Source of the DNA: Mailhella sp.
GTDB lineage: Bacteria; Desulfobacterota; Desulfovibrionia; Desulfovibrionales; Desulfovibrionaceae
DNA: 38,601 nucleotides
Direction: 5' to 3'
Assembly (NCBI GenBank): GCA_017408905.1
Contig: JAFQTU010000076.1
Span: forward strand, 1 to 38,601
A model generated the notes under the pieces. It was not told where the DNA came from. It did not search any database and saw only the letters and a program-made list of their open reading frames with translations. Made by a program: the position numbers and the translations under genes. Positions 1 to 7,912 of this stretch are shown piece by piece. Numbering within the stretch: position 1 is the stretch's first letter; each line of letters begins with the position of its first letter.

Positions 1-383
1 GGGCGTAAGCCCGGGCGGCTTCGAGCGAACGGCATTTCAGGATGCCTTTTCTTCCTCACCGCGCGAAGCGCGGAAGCGGATTTCCGGCAGGAAATCCAAG
101 ACTCTGGAAAATATTTCCTTGAACACCACTTCCCGCAGGCCGTAGCCGTGACTCGAGGCCAAGGGCAAAGCCCGGCCTTAGAGGGTGACGTGCACGCAAA
201 CTTCCGCGTCACTTCCCCGCTCCCAAGAGGCGGACGCTTTCGAAAAAGCGGACGCCTTGAACCCGCCTTGCGCCACGCCCTCCCGTGCCGGGAGCTGTCG
301 GGCGAAGCTCACCATACCACGGCAGGACGCCTTTCTCCCGAAGCAACACGCCCATCAGCGCCCCCACTCCCCCGCCAATCAGG
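1..383. repeat. Intergenic hairpin array A
   Basis: No convincing gene is present; the open frames here have no ribosome site and no recognisable product. The stretch holds a dense run of short perfect inverted repeats: GGGC/GCCC (1-12, loop GTAA), GGCAT/ATGCC (31-46), CCGCGC/GCGCGG (59-73, loop GAA), GGATTTCC/GGAAATCC (78-97, loop GGCA), GGAAA/TTTCC (106-118, loop ATA), a nested hairpin (152-183, AGGCC outside GGGC with loop AAA) and CGCTTT/AAAGCG (235-250, loop CGAA). The hairpin at 78-97 and its flanks recur in altered form at 7801-7827. It lies downstream of rlmH and might help end its transcript, but the number of hairpins exceeds what a terminator needs. Confidence 0.6.
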
Positions 384-857
384 CTAGTCGTGATGGTACG
401 GCATATTCCTCAGCAGGCTTTCCGCGCGGTAGAGCTGTTCCAGAAGGACCACCCGCGCCAGTTCGTGCGGGAAGGTCTGCGGCCCGAAGGCGATGAGGTG
501 CTTCGCCTTTTCCCGCACGGAATCGTGCAGGCCGAAGGGGCCGCCCACGATGAAGCAGAGGCGGCGCGTCCCGTCGCTGGACAATCCGTCCAAAAAACGG
601 GAAAATTCGCGGGAGGTCATGGAACGCCCTTTCTCATCGAGGCAGACTGGTATATCCTGCGGCCCAAGGGCGGCAAGGATGCGTTTGCCTTCCTCTTCCA
701 CGCGGCGTGCCGTGGGCAGGGCCGGGTCGGAATCCTTGATGACGGATTCCGTGACCTTGCGGAAACGGGCTATGCGTTCCAAGTAATGCTCCCCGGCTTC
801 CTTCCAGAAGTCGTGGGGCTTGCCGACAGTTATGATGCGCAATGGTTTCAGACTCAT
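384..857 (-). CDS. rlmH: 23S rRNA pseudouridine1915 N3-methyltransferase RlmH
   Basis: This 157-residue protein has the usual RlmH length. It is a SPOUT-fold, SAM-dependent enzyme that methylates pseudouridine 1915 in helix 69 of 23S rRNA on assembled 70S ribosomes. The N-terminus (LRIITVGKP), the central CLDEKGR segment, FIVGGPFGLHDSV (knotted SAM site) and the C-terminal LLEQLYRAESLLRNMPYHHD are family hallmarks. I chose the ATG at 857 because the open frame extends further upstream without family similarity. No Shine-Dalgarno precedes this ATG, while a TTGCCT-17-TATAGT promoter would start transcription at about 857, so the mRNA may be leaderless. It diverges from the YrdC gene, 37 bp away. 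Confidence 0.96.
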   Translation of the reverse strand: MSLKPLRIITVGKPHDFWKEAGEHYLERIARFRKVTESVIKDSDPALPTARRVEEEGKRILAALGPQDIPVCLDEKGRSMTSREFSRFLDGLSSDGTRRLCFIVGGPFGLHDSVREKAKHLIAFGPQTFPHELARVVLLEQLYRAESLLRNMPYHHD

Positions 858-863
858 GCGCCC

Positions 864-892
864 ACTATAAACCCAGCTTTGCCCGGAGGCAA
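864..892 (-). promoter_or_regulatory. Candidate promoter of rlmH
   Basis: On the minus strand TTGCCT (892-887), a 17-nt spacer and TATAGT (869-864) form a sigma70-like promoter. The expected transcription start is at about 857, on the ATG itself. TATAAA at 866-871 could serve as a -10 box for the opposite strand and the YrdC gene, so two divergent promoters may share the same bases. Confidence 0.4.
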
Positions 893-894
893 GC

Positions 895-1581
895 TTGACT
901 CCTGCCAGAAACGAGAGCCTACTCCCCGGCCTTCTTTTCCCGGATGAACGCCACGCTGCGGCCTGCATGGCCGAAGGCGGCCTTGCCGTCTATCCCACCG
1001 AAACCTTCTTCGGCATCGGCTGCCGTGCCGACAGGGCCTGCGCCGTGCTCCGCGTGTTCGAAGCCAAGCGCCGCAAGGCGGATATGCCGCTCCCGGTCAT
1101 CCTTGCCTCGCTGGAGCAGCTCGGCCTCGTGGCCGCGCCCTCGCCCGCCATCGAAGCCGACCTCGAGGCCCTTGCCGCCTTCTGGCCCGGCCCGTTCACC
1201 CTTCTGCTCCCCGCGCGGCCGGATTTGCCCGAAGCGCTCACCGGCGGAACAGGGCGCATCGCGCTCCGCGTGAGCTCGCACCCGGCAGCCCGCGCCCTTG
1301 CCGGGGCCTGCGGCTTCCCCATCGTCTCGAGCTCCGCCAATATCAGCGGCCGCGCCCCCGTAACGCAGGCAGGCGCGCTCGACCCAGAGCTCCTTGCCTT
1401 CCTCCGCCCCGGGCTCGACGGCGTGCTTGCCCCGCCGCCCCCCAGCCCCGAACCCGGCGGAGGCCTTGCCAGCACCATTGTCGAGCCGCTCGGCTCGCGC
1501 CGCCTGCTGCTGCGCCGCGAAGGCGCCCTGCCCACATCCCGCCTTGCCGAGGCCGGTTTCACCACCATATTTCCAAAATAA
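895..1581 (+). CDS. Sua5/YciO/YrdC/YwlC family protein (threonylcarbamoyl-AMP synthase-like)
   Basis: 228 residues with one YrdC domain (about residues 22-200). The family makes threonylcarbamoyl-AMP from threonine, bicarbonate and ATP for the t6A37 modification of ANN-decoding tRNAs. Visible signatures are YPTETFFGIGC, the KRR-ADMPLPV segment that lines the nucleotide pocket, FWPGPFTLLLPA, IALRVSSHP and PIVSSSANISG. It lacks the extra C-terminal Sua5 domain and so is the short type. The start is a TTG, supported by GGAGG at 885-889 five bases upstream; an in-frame ATG at 967 would cut into the domain. A methylthiotransferase of the MtaB type, which acts on t6A, is encoded at 7913-9271. Whether this is the essential TsaC or a YciO paralogue cannot be told from one copy. 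Confidence 0.9.
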   Translation: MTPARNESLLPGLLFPDERHAAACMAEGGLAVYPTETFFGIGCRADRACAVLRVFEAKRRKADMPLPVILASLEQLGLVAAPSPAIEADLEALAAFWPGPFTLLLPARPDLPEALTGGTGRIALRVSSHPAARALAGACGFPIVSSSANISGRAPVTQAGALDPELLAFLRPGLDGVLAPPPPSPEPGGGLASTIVEPLGSRRLLLRREGALPTSRLAEAGFTTIFPK

Positions 1582-1593
1582 AAAGGACGAGTT

Positions 1594-2121
1594 ATGAACA
1601 ACCCCACCTATTGCCCCAAATGCGGAACCCTGGTCAAACGATACAGTAATCCTACGCCCACGGCCGATGTGGTGATCTATGACGAGAAGCGCGGCATCGT
1701 GCTGGTGCGCCGCTCCAACGAGCCCCTTGGCCTTGCCCTGCCCGGCGGTTTTGTGGAAGAAGGCGAATCCGTGGAACACGCCGCCGTGCGCGAGATGAAG
1801 GAAGAGACCTCCCTCGACGTGCAGCTCCTCGGCGTCCTTGGCGTCTATTCCGACCCGCCGCGCGATATGCGCCAGCACACCATGACCACGGTGTTCGTGG
1901 GCCGTGCCGCCGACCCCGACCAGCTCTGCGCCGGGGACGACGCCGCGCAGGCCGCCTTCTACCCGCTCACCGATTTGCCCGGTCCGCTCTGCTTCGACCA
2001 CAGCAAGGTCATCGGGCACTTCATGGACTGGCTGGCGGGCCGCCGCCCCCTCCTGCCCTGCGCCGAAGACCCCAGCATCGAATACGGCGTCATCCCCTAC
2101 ACCCGCCCCTTCGAAGGATAG
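1594..2121 (+). CDS. Nudix hydrolase
   Basis: A 175-residue protein with a Nudix box at residues 52-74 (GFVEEGE, then REMKEE). The box matches GX5EX7REUXEEXGU except that the final glycine is serine; all metal-binding glutamates are present. Nudix enzymes hydrolyse a nucleoside diphosphate linked to another moiety. A single CPKC pair (residues 7-10) at the N-terminus recalls the zinc ribbon of NudC-like and ADP-ribose pyrophosphatase-like members, but a second pair is not visible. It starts 12 bases after the YrdC gene and ends 3 bases before the next, so it is probably co-transcribed. The substrate cannot be named from sequence. Confidence 0.9.
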   Translation: MNNPTYCPKCGTLVKRYSNPTPTADVVIYDEKRGIVLVRRSNEPLGLALPGGFVEEGESVEHAAVREMKEETSLDVQLLGVLGVYSDPPRDMRQHTMTTVFVGRAADPDQLCAGDDAAQAAFYPLTDLPGPLCFDHSKVIGHFMDWLAGRRPLLPCAEDPSIEYGVIPYTRPFEG

Positions 2122-2124
2122 CCC

Positions 2125-2541
2125 ATGTTCCGCCGCCATCAGCAGGAAGAGCAGGAAGGCTGGCTGAAAGAGCTGTTCCAGAGCCGCCGCGCCGGGGCAG
2201 AATTCATGCTGCCGTGGACCATCGACACCTACGTGACCACCGTGGCCGCCCTGAAAAAGAGCTTCAGCCCCGCCGAACTCAAGACCGTTATCGACGCCCA
2301 TAAGGACGTGCGCATCGACACCGCGCACCTGCGCGTGGCCCATCTGCTCCTGCAGGTCATGGACCGCTGCGACAGCGACGGCGTCCACAGCCGCCACGGC
2401 TCGGACCCGCGCGAACTCGAAGCCAAGTGCCGCCAGCTCGACGACGGCAAGGCCGCCGTGCTCATACTCTGGGCCTCGGCCTTCTGGCGCGGCCAGTCCA
2501 CCGGCGAACAGGCCATGGAAAAGTATATCACACTGAAATAA
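2125..2541 (+). CDS. Conserved-looking hypothetical protein, 138 aa
   Basis: I do not recognise this family. The protein is soluble and largely helical by composition, with no signal peptide or membrane segment. Notable pieces are MLPWTIDTYV near residue 30, an amphipathic region that includes HLRVAHLLLQVMDRCD, and a C-terminal AVLILWASAFWRGQST. The ATG follows the Nudix stop by three bases and has GAAGGA just upstream, which supports translational coupling. It may act with the Nudix enzyme or the metallophosphoesterase on either side; this rests on position alone. Confidence 0.75.
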   Translation: MFRRHQQEEQEGWLKELFQSRRAGAEFMLPWTIDTYVTTVAALKKSFSPAELKTVIDAHKDVRIDTAHLRVAHLLLQVMDRCDSDGVHSRHGSDPRELEAKCRQLDDGKAAVLILWASAFWRGQSTGEQAMEKYITLK

Positions 2542-2550
2542 CAGAGGAAC

Positions 2551-3804
2551 ATGGCCGACCACGCACGCAACAAGCGGTTCTTTTCCGCCAGCACCCTGCT
2601 CATGCTCGCCGTTGCGGCCTGCATGTCGGCAAGTCTTGTCTGGCACGAACCCATCCCGGCGGCATGGCGCATCCCGCTCACGGCGGCGCTGGTGCTGTTC
2701 TCGCTGTGCATCACCAGTATGCGCGTGCTGGTGACGCGCAAGCCCGACCTGCCCTTTGCCTTCGTGCGCGCCGGGGGCTATGTTTCCTCGGCCTTCCTCT
2801 CGCTGTTCTGGCTCGTCCTTCTGAAGGACGCGGCGCTCTGCCTCGCCTTTCTGGCGGGTGCGGCCTTTCCCGGCCTTGCCCCGGCCTGCCACGCCGCCCT
2901 GCGCGCCCTGCACTCCGTCCCCTTCGAGCTTTCCCTGCTTGCGGCGGCCTTCGGCATGGCCGCCGTGGGTATGGCGCTGGCCTCGGGCGTGCCTGCTGTG
3001 CGGGAAGTGCGCGTGCCTGTGCCGGGCCTGCCTGCGGAGCTGGACGGCCTGCGCCTCGCCCTGCTCAGCGACCTGCACATCGGCTCGTGCTCCGGCGGGC
3101 GCTGGCTGAAAGGGGTGGTGGAACGCACCTGCGCCCTGCGCCCGGACTTCGTGCTGATAGCGGGCGACCTTGCCGACGGTTCGCCGGAGCGCATCGAAAA
3201 GGAGCTTGCGCCCCTTGCCGACCTGCGCGCAAGGTACGGCGTGCTGGCTGTTCCGGGCAATCACGACTACTATTCCGGCCTTGTGCCGTGGCTGGAGAAG
3301 TGGCGCAAGTGGGGGCTGGTCGTGCTCCTGAACAGCCACCGGGACTTCACGGTGAACGGGCGCACCCTGCGCGTGGCCGGGGTCACGGACCAGTGCGCGC
3401 ACGGCTTCCCGGAATTTCGCGGCGAGCTTGGCCCGCCCGACCTGCGGCGCGCCCTGCGCACCCCGGACGCCCTTCCCTCTTCCGCCGCTTCCGCCGCGCC
3501 CAGCGTCGAGCCCGCCCCCGCGCCTGCCGACTTCACCATCCTGCTTTCCCATCGCCCGGGCCTTGCCGCCGAAAGCGCGGGCCTCGGCGTCGGCCTCCAG
3601 CTTTCCGGGCACACGCACGGCGGGCAGTTCTTCTTCCTGTTCCCGCTGGTCTCGCGCATCAACAAGGGCTTCCGCGCCGGGCTGTACCGCGTGGCGGATA
3701 TGCCGCTCTACGTCAGCGCAGGCACGGGGATGTGGGCCTATGCGCCCATGCGCTGGGGTTCGCGCTCCGAGATAAGCCTGCTGGTGCTGGAACGGAAAGG
3801 CTAG
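2551..3804 (+). CDS. Membrane-anchored metallophosphoesterase (YkuE/YaeI type)
   Basis: 417 residues: an N-terminal membrane part with about four hydrophobic segments (near 12-30, 40-61, 76-106 and 125-145), then a calcineurin-like phosphoesterase domain. All metal-binding motifs are visible: DLH (D174, H176), GDL (D206), GNHD (N237-D239), SHRP (H334) and GHTHGGQ (H354, H356). YkuE/YaeI-like enzymes with a similar layout are phosphodiesterases, and some act on lipid-linked or UDP-linked substrates at the membrane. An Ala/Pro/Ser-rich insert (about 303-326) interrupts the domain. The gene ends the run that begins at 895 and is followed by a clear intrinsic terminator. Confidence 0.9.
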   Translation: MADHARNKRFFSASTLLMLAVAACMSASLVWHEPIPAAWRIPLTAALVLFSLCITSMRVLVTRKPDLPFAFVRAGGYVSSAFLSLFWLVLLKDAALCLAFLAGAAFPGLAPACHAALRALHSVPFELSLLAAAFGMAAVGMALASGVPAVREVRVPVPGLPAELDGLRLALLSDLHIGSCSGGRWLKGVVERTCALRPDFVLIAGDLADGSPERIEKELAPLADLRARYGVLAVPGNHDYYSGLVPWLEKWRKWGLVVLLNSHRDFTVNGRTLRVAGVTDQCAHGFPEFRGELGPPDLRRALRTPDALPSSAASAAPSVEPAPAPADFTILLSHRPGLAAESAGLGVGLQLSGHTHGGQFFFLFPLVSRINKGFRAGLYRVADMPLYVSAGTGMWAYAPMRWGSRSEISLLVLERKG

Positions 3805-3832
3805 CACCGCCCTCCCCCTCCTGCAGACGCAG

Positions 3833-3872
3833 AAAGCCGCTTCTTTCCCCGTGAAAAGAAACGGCTTTTTTC
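3833..3872 (+). terminator. Intrinsic terminator after the metallophosphoesterase gene
   Basis: An AAAGCCG arm (3833-3839) pairs with CGGCTTT (3862-3868). The stem extends inward through TTCTTT/AAAGAA, and a run of T residues follows. Confidence 0.85.
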
Positions 3873-3987
3873 TGTCGATGCAGGAGAGGCCAGCGGGGAG
3901 CGCCTCGCGTCAGGGCTGGCGGCCTTCCCCCTTGCCCCGGCGGCAGAGGCCGCAGGCGCGGGGGCAGGCTCTGGAATCCTTCCTTTT

Positions 3988-4030
3988 AAAAGGAGAAAGG
4001 CCGGGAGCGCAGTGTTCGCAGCTCCCGGCC
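3988..4030 (-). terminator. Intrinsic terminator after recJ
   Basis: A perfect 10-bp stem, GGCCGGGAGC (3999-4008) with GCTCCCGGCC (4021-4030), lies just past the recJ stop. Read on the minus strand it is followed by a pyrimidine-rich CTTTCTCCTTTT tract. Between this and the previous terminator (3873-3987) I see nothing coding. Confidence 0.8.
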
Positions 4031-4036
4031 CTGTTC

Positions 4037-5761
4037 TCAAATCTGCTTCCAGTCGCGTATCCTGATGTTCACACTGGCAACGCCGTTGTACATATCGATG
4101 GATGGGCTGTAGGCAAGGCGGATGCGGCGGCCTTCGAGGTCCGGCGGGAACTCCTCGGCCTGACGCCACGCCTTGGCCTGAAGGGTGACGCCGCAGGTCT
4201 CGTCTTCCAGCTCGAGCATCACATGGTTGCGCAAAGGCCCGAAAAGGCGGCGGCGCTTCACGAAAAGCGGGGGCGACTGGAACACGGGCTCGGGGTTGCC
4301 CACGCCGAAGGGCTGCATAAGCTCCAGTTCCCGCAGGAAGATCTGGTCGGAAGCGGTGCGGAAGTCCAGCACGTCGTCCACCATCTGCACGGCAGGCACG
4401 GGCTCGGTGCCAAGGGCGTCGCGCACCACGGCAAGGAATTTCCTCTTGAATTCGCCAAGGCGCGAAGGGGCCACGCGCACGCCTGCGGCCATGCGATGCC
4501 CGCCGTAGCCTTCCAGCGTGTCGGCGCAGGCGGCAAGGCCGCCGTGCAGGTCGAACTCGCTGATGGAGCGGCCCGAGCCCTTGAGGCTGGCCCCGTCGCG
4601 GCAGAGCACGAGCACGGGCTTATGGTACTTCTCCACAAGGCGGGAAGCCACGATGCCGATGACGCCCTGATTCCAGTCCTCCCCGGCGATGACCAGCGCG
4701 GCTTCGGCCTTCTCGGCCTCGGCCTGCACGAGGGCCTCTTCGGTGATGCGTTCCTCTTCGGCGCGGCGCTGGGAGTTGAAGGTGTCCAGTTCGCGGGCAA
4801 GGTCGGCGGCTTCGTCGAAGGAGCGGGCGCGCAGGAGGGCAAGGGCCGTTTCGGCAGAGGCCACGCGGCCTGCGGCGTTGATGCGCGGCGCAAGGCTGAA
4901 CACCACCTGCCCCGCCCCAAGGCTGGCAAGGGGCGTGAAGCCGCTCACGGCCTTGAGTTCGGAAATGCCCGGGCGCTTGGCCTCGGCAATGATGAGCAGG
5001 CCGTTCTTCACAAGGATGCGGTTCTGCCCTTCCAGCTCCACAAGGTCGGCCAGCGTGCCAAGGGCCACAAGGTCGAGCACGCGGCGCATATCCATTTTCG
5101 GCGTGCCGCCTTCGGCAAGGCGGGCGTTCAGTTCGCACATCAGCAGGAAGGTCACGCCCACGCCGGCAAGGCCCTTGCAGGGGCAGTCCGCCAGCTTGGG
5201 ATTGCAGAGCACGTCCGCACAGGGCAGTTCTTCCGGCGGCAGGTGATGGTCGGTGACGATCACGGTCATGCCCAGCTCGCGGGCGCGGGCTATGGCCGCC
5301 CCGTCGGAGATGCCGCAGTCCACGGTGAGCAGAAGCTCCGCGCCCTGGGCGTACAGCGCTTCCACGCCCTCGGCGTTCATGCCGTAGCCTTCCTCGCGGC
5401 GGTCGGGCAGATGCCAGAGGCCGCTGAAGCCGTGATGCTCCAGCACTTCCAGAACGATGGCGGTGCTGGTCACGCCGTCGGCGTCGTAGTCGCCCCACAC
5501 GGCCAGCTTCTTCCCGGCGCGCAGGCCTTCGGCCAGTATGCGGGCGGCTTCCTTCATGCCGGGCCATTCCTCGGGCCGGGCCAGATATTTGAGGCGCGGA
5601 TTCAGATATTCCTCAAGCTGGGCGGGCTCGTCGAGGCCGCGAAGCCAGAGCAGACGCGCCAGCTTGAGCGAGATGCCAAGGCGGTCCGCAAGGGTGTCGA
5701 AGTACGGCGGCAGGTCTTTCGCGCCGTCTTTTCTCGTCCTGAATATCCAGTTCTTTGCCAT
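4037..5761 (-). CDS. recJ: Single-stranded-DNA-specific exonuclease RecJ
   Basis: 574 residues, the usual bacterial RecJ length. RecJ degrades single-stranded DNA 5' to 3' in RecF-pathway recombination and mismatch repair. DHH-phosphoesterase motifs are clear: GDYDADG (90-96), TVDCGIS (146-152) and TDHH (170-173), followed further on by the DHHA1 region with GYGGHRMAAG, which helps bind DNA, and a C-terminal OB-like domain. It is the last gene of the yicC-remA-gmk-recJ run, nine bases after gmk. Placing DNA repair behind guanylate kinase probably reflects shared expression, not shared chemistry. Confidence 0.96.
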   Translation of the reverse strand: MAKNWIFRTRKDGAKDLPPYFDTLADRLGISLKLARLLWLRGLDEPAQLEEYLNPRLKYLARPEEWPGMKEAARILAEGLRAGKKLAVWGDYDADGVTSTAIVLEVLEHHGFSGLWHLPDRREEGYGMNAEGVEALYAQGAELLLTVDCGISDGAAIARARELGMTVIVTDHHLPPEELPCADVLCNPKLADCPCKGLAGVGVTFLLMCELNARLAEGGTPKMDMRRVLDLVALGTLADLVELEGQNRILVKNGLLIIAEAKRPGISELKAVSGFTPLASLGAGQVVFSLAPRINAAGRVASAETALALLRARSFDEAADLARELDTFNSQRRAEEERITEEALVQAEAEKAEAALVIAGEDWNQGVIGIVASRLVEKYHKPVLVLCRDGASLKGSGRSISEFDLHGGLAACADTLEGYGGHRMAAGVRVAPSRLGEFKRKFLAVVRDALGTEPVPAVQMVDDVLDFRTASDQIFLRELELMQPFGVGNPEPVFQSPPLFVKRRRLFGPLRNHVMLELEDETCGVTLQAKAWRQAEEFPPDLEGRRIRLAYSPSIDMYNGVASVNIRIRDWKQI

Positions 5762-5770
5762 AGATACCTT

Positions 5771-6391
5771 TTATTTGCCGCAAATGGCCCGGGCAAGCTG
5801 GGGCTGGAGTGAGGGCTGGAGCGTGGAGGCCAGATAGAAGGAGCGGAGCTGGTCGTACGCGGTGTCGAGATCGTCGTTGATGATGATCGCGTCGAACCAG
5901 TGGCTGCTCATGATCTCGGTGCGGGCGTTGGAAAGGCGCAGGCGAATGGCCTCTTCGCTGTCGGTTCCGCGGCCGCGCAGGCGGCGTTCCAGCTCTTCCA
6001 TGGAAGGCGGCAGGATGAAGACGAAACGCGCTTCGGGCAGCGAGAGCGAAAGCTGGGCCGCGCCCTGCACGTCGATATCGAAGAGCATATCCTTGCCCTG
6101 AGCCAGACGGTCCTGCACGGGCTTGAGCGGCGTGCCGTAGAAGTTGCCGTGCACTTCGGCCCATTCGGCGAAGTAGCCGAGGCCCCGGCGGTCGATGAAG
6201 GTCTCGCGGTCGAGGAAGATGTAGTCCACGCCGTCCTTCTCGCTGCCGCGCGGCTTGCGCGTGGTGCAGGAAATGGAGAATTCCATGGGGAATTCGGCGG
6301 TAAGGCGGCCCACCAGCGTGGATTTGCCCGCGCCGGAAGGGGCGCAGATAACAAGCGGAAGGCCGCGGCGCAGGCCATGTTCGATGCTCAT
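5771..6391 (-). CDS. gmk: Guanylate kinase
   Basis: 206 residues, family-typical. It converts GMP and ATP to GDP and ADP. The P-loop is at residues 17-25 (APSGAGKST), the GMP-binding segment begins [10 protein letters not shown] and includes GVDYIF, and the lid region [17 protein letters not shown] is intact. Its ATG overlaps the 3' end of the RemA gene by four bases, so translation is probably coupled. The yicC-remA-gmk order is shared with many Firmicutes and other bacteria. Confidence 0.97.
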   Translation of the reverse strand: MSIEHGLRRGLPLVICAPSGAGKSTLVGRLTAEFPMEFSISCTTRKPRGSEKDGVDYIFLDRETFIDRRGLGYFAEWAEVHGNFYGTPLKPVQDRLAQGKDMLFDIDVQGAAQLSLSLPEARFVFILPPSMEELERRLRGRGTDSEEAIRLRLSNARTEIMSSHWFDAIIINDDLDTAYDQLRSFYLASTLQPSLQPQLARAICGK

Positions 6392-6678
6392 ATCTCGTTC
6401 TCGTCTTCGTAGTCGTTGGAGGTATCGGACGGGCCGCTCTGTGCGAAGCGCTGGCCCAGCGTGTCGGCCGAAATGGCCGAGAGTATGACATGGTTGGAAT
6501 CGGTGACAAGGATGGCGCGGGTCTTTCGGCCCTGCGAAACGTCCACGAGGCGGCCTTCGGCCTTGGCGTCGTCGCGCAGGCGGCGCATGGGCGAGGAAAG
6601 CGGGTTCACGATGGCCACCACGCGGGAGGCCAGAACGTAGTTGCCGAAGCCGACGTTGACGAGCTGCTGACCGGCCAT
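6388..6678 (-). CDS. DUF370/RemA family protein
   Basis: 96 residues, about ten longer than a typical RemA because of an acidic tail ending DYEDENEI. The core from [19 protein letters not shown] through [25 protein letters not shown] is the DUF370 signature. In Bacillus, RemA is an oligomeric DNA-binding activator of matrix and osmoprotection genes; its role in this phylum is not established. I chose the ATG at 6678, four bases after the yicC stop, because the longer open frame has no family similarity. It overlaps gmk by four bases. Confidence 0.9.
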   Translation of the reverse strand: MAGQQLVNVGFGNYVLASRVVAIVNPLSSPMRRLRDDAKAEGRLVDVSQGRKTRAILVTDSNHVILSAISADTLGQRFAQSGPSDTSNDYEDENEI

Positions 6679-6682
6679 GCCC

Positions 6683-7561
6683 CTACTCCAGATTCTGCAC
6701 CTGTTCGCGGCACTTTTCGAGTTCGTTCTTGCAGTCCACCACGATGCGGGAAACGTGCTGGTCCTGAATCTTGTTGCCGCAGGTATTGATCTCGCGGAAG
6801 GATTCCTGAAGCGTGAAGTCGAGCTTGCGGCCTGCGTCCTCGCCGCTTTCCATGAGCGAGGCAAGGCGCACGAGGTGCGAATGCAGGCGGGTGAGCTCTT
6901 CCGAAACGTCCAGCTTGTCCGCCATGATGACCATTTCCTGAAGGAAGCGGTTCTCGTCGAGGTCGCTCCCCATGTCGGCCAGCATGGCGGCAAGGCGTTC
7001 GCGCACCTGTTCGAAGCGGGCGGCCTTTATCTCGGGGGCGCGCTCCTCGATGGCGGAGACCCATGCGGCCATGCGGCTGAAGCGGGTCTCGAGGTCGGCG
7101 GCAAGGGCCTGCGCTTCCACCTCGCGGGCGTCGTTCCAGTCGGCAAGGGCGGTCTCGAGGCCTTCGGAGAGGGCGTTGAACAGGGCCTCGTCGTCCTCGT
7201 CCTGCGCGGAAGTCCACAGGGCGGACTGGTTCATCAGGGCCATGTAGTTCACGTTGAAAATGTCGCCGCGCGAGGAGGCGAAGGCCTTGATGGCGTCCAG
7301 CATGGCGTTGGCCTGTTCAGCGTCGAAGCTGGCGCGGGCGGCGCTCTGGCGCTGGAGGTTCAGCGAGATCTCAACGCGGCCGCGCGAGGCGAAGCGCCGC
7401 ACTATCTTCTCGAAGCGGGCTTCCATGTTGCGGGCCTGAGGCGGGAGCTTCCACTTGAGGTCGAGGAAGCGGCTGTTGACACTGCGGATCTCCCAGGTCT
7501 GCACCATATCGGCGTCGTCGAGCTGGCAGCGGCCGAAGCCGGTCATACTGCGGAGAGGCAT
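6683..7561 (-). CDS. yicC: YicC/YloC family endoribonuclease
   Basis: 292 residues, the family's full length. The N-terminal domain opens with MTGFG and [11 protein letters not shown]; the C-terminal DUF1732 part contains [32 protein letters not shown] and ends with [10 protein letters not shown]. coli YicC is a metal-dependent endoribonuclease linked to small-RNA turnover. It is first in the operon. The upstream 40 bases are AT-rich (7562-7601) and contain a good ribosome site (AAAGGAA), so the promoter is probably there. A long predicted coiled coil in the middle fits the known hexameric, clam-like family structure. Confidence 0.93.
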   Translation of the reverse strand: MPLRSMTGFGRCQLDDADMVQTWEIRSVNSRFLDLKWKLPPQARNMEARFEKIVRRFASRGRVEISLNLQRQSAARASFDAEQANAMLDAIKAFASSRGDIFNVNYMALMNQSALWTSAQDEDDEALFNALSEGLETALADWNDAREVEAQALAADLETRFSRMAAWVSAIEERAPEIKAARFEQVRERLAAMLADMGSDLDENRFLQEMVIMADKLDVSEELTRLHSHLVRLASLMESGEDAGRKLDFTLQESFREINTCGNKIQDQHVSRIVVDCKNELEKCREQVQNLE

Positions 7562-7912
7562 GCTATATTCCTTTGATATACTTATAAAATGTATAAACTT
7601 CCTTGACCCGCCCGGAGGGCAGGCCGCAGAGCGGCCTTTGGAGCGATGAGCCCACGCCGACTGGAAGTCGGCATCTGAGGTGGGCGAAGAGCGGTTGAGG
7701 TCACAGCGAAGCGCCGCCGGAACAAGCCGCAGGCTTGTGAGGCGCGATTCGGTCAGGCCATCGCCCGAAGGACTCTTGGGTCGACTGGAAGTCGGCCCCA
7801 GCGGAAAACCGGCAGGTTTTCCAAGACATCTCGTTCCGGGAGCTGTCGGTCAAAGAACGCCTCGCATAGCCAGCAAGGCCTTCCACACAACGGGATAACC
7901 CCACTGAATAAC
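7562..7912. repeat. Intergenic hairpin array B
   Basis: 351 bases without a supported gene. The first 40 are AT-rich and probably hold the yicC promoter. The rest is an array of perfect hairpins: GCCC/GGGC (7610-7620, loop GGA), AGGCCGC/GCGGCCT (7621-7637, loop AGA), CCGACT/AGTCGG (7657-7671, loop GGA), ACAAGCC/GGCTTGT (7722-7738, loop GCA), CGACT/AGTCG (7782-7794, loop GGA) and GGAAAACC/GGTTTTCC (7803-7822, loop GGCA). The last matches 78-97 in loop and flanks but has three stem pairs swapped. CCCA (7651-7654) and TGGG (7681-7684) can close an outer stem around the third hairpin. Confidence 0.65.

Noticed and set aside
919..3807. Very long minus-strand open frame (962 codons)
   Set aside because: Shadow of the plus-strand genes, caused by GC-rich third positions; no family features.
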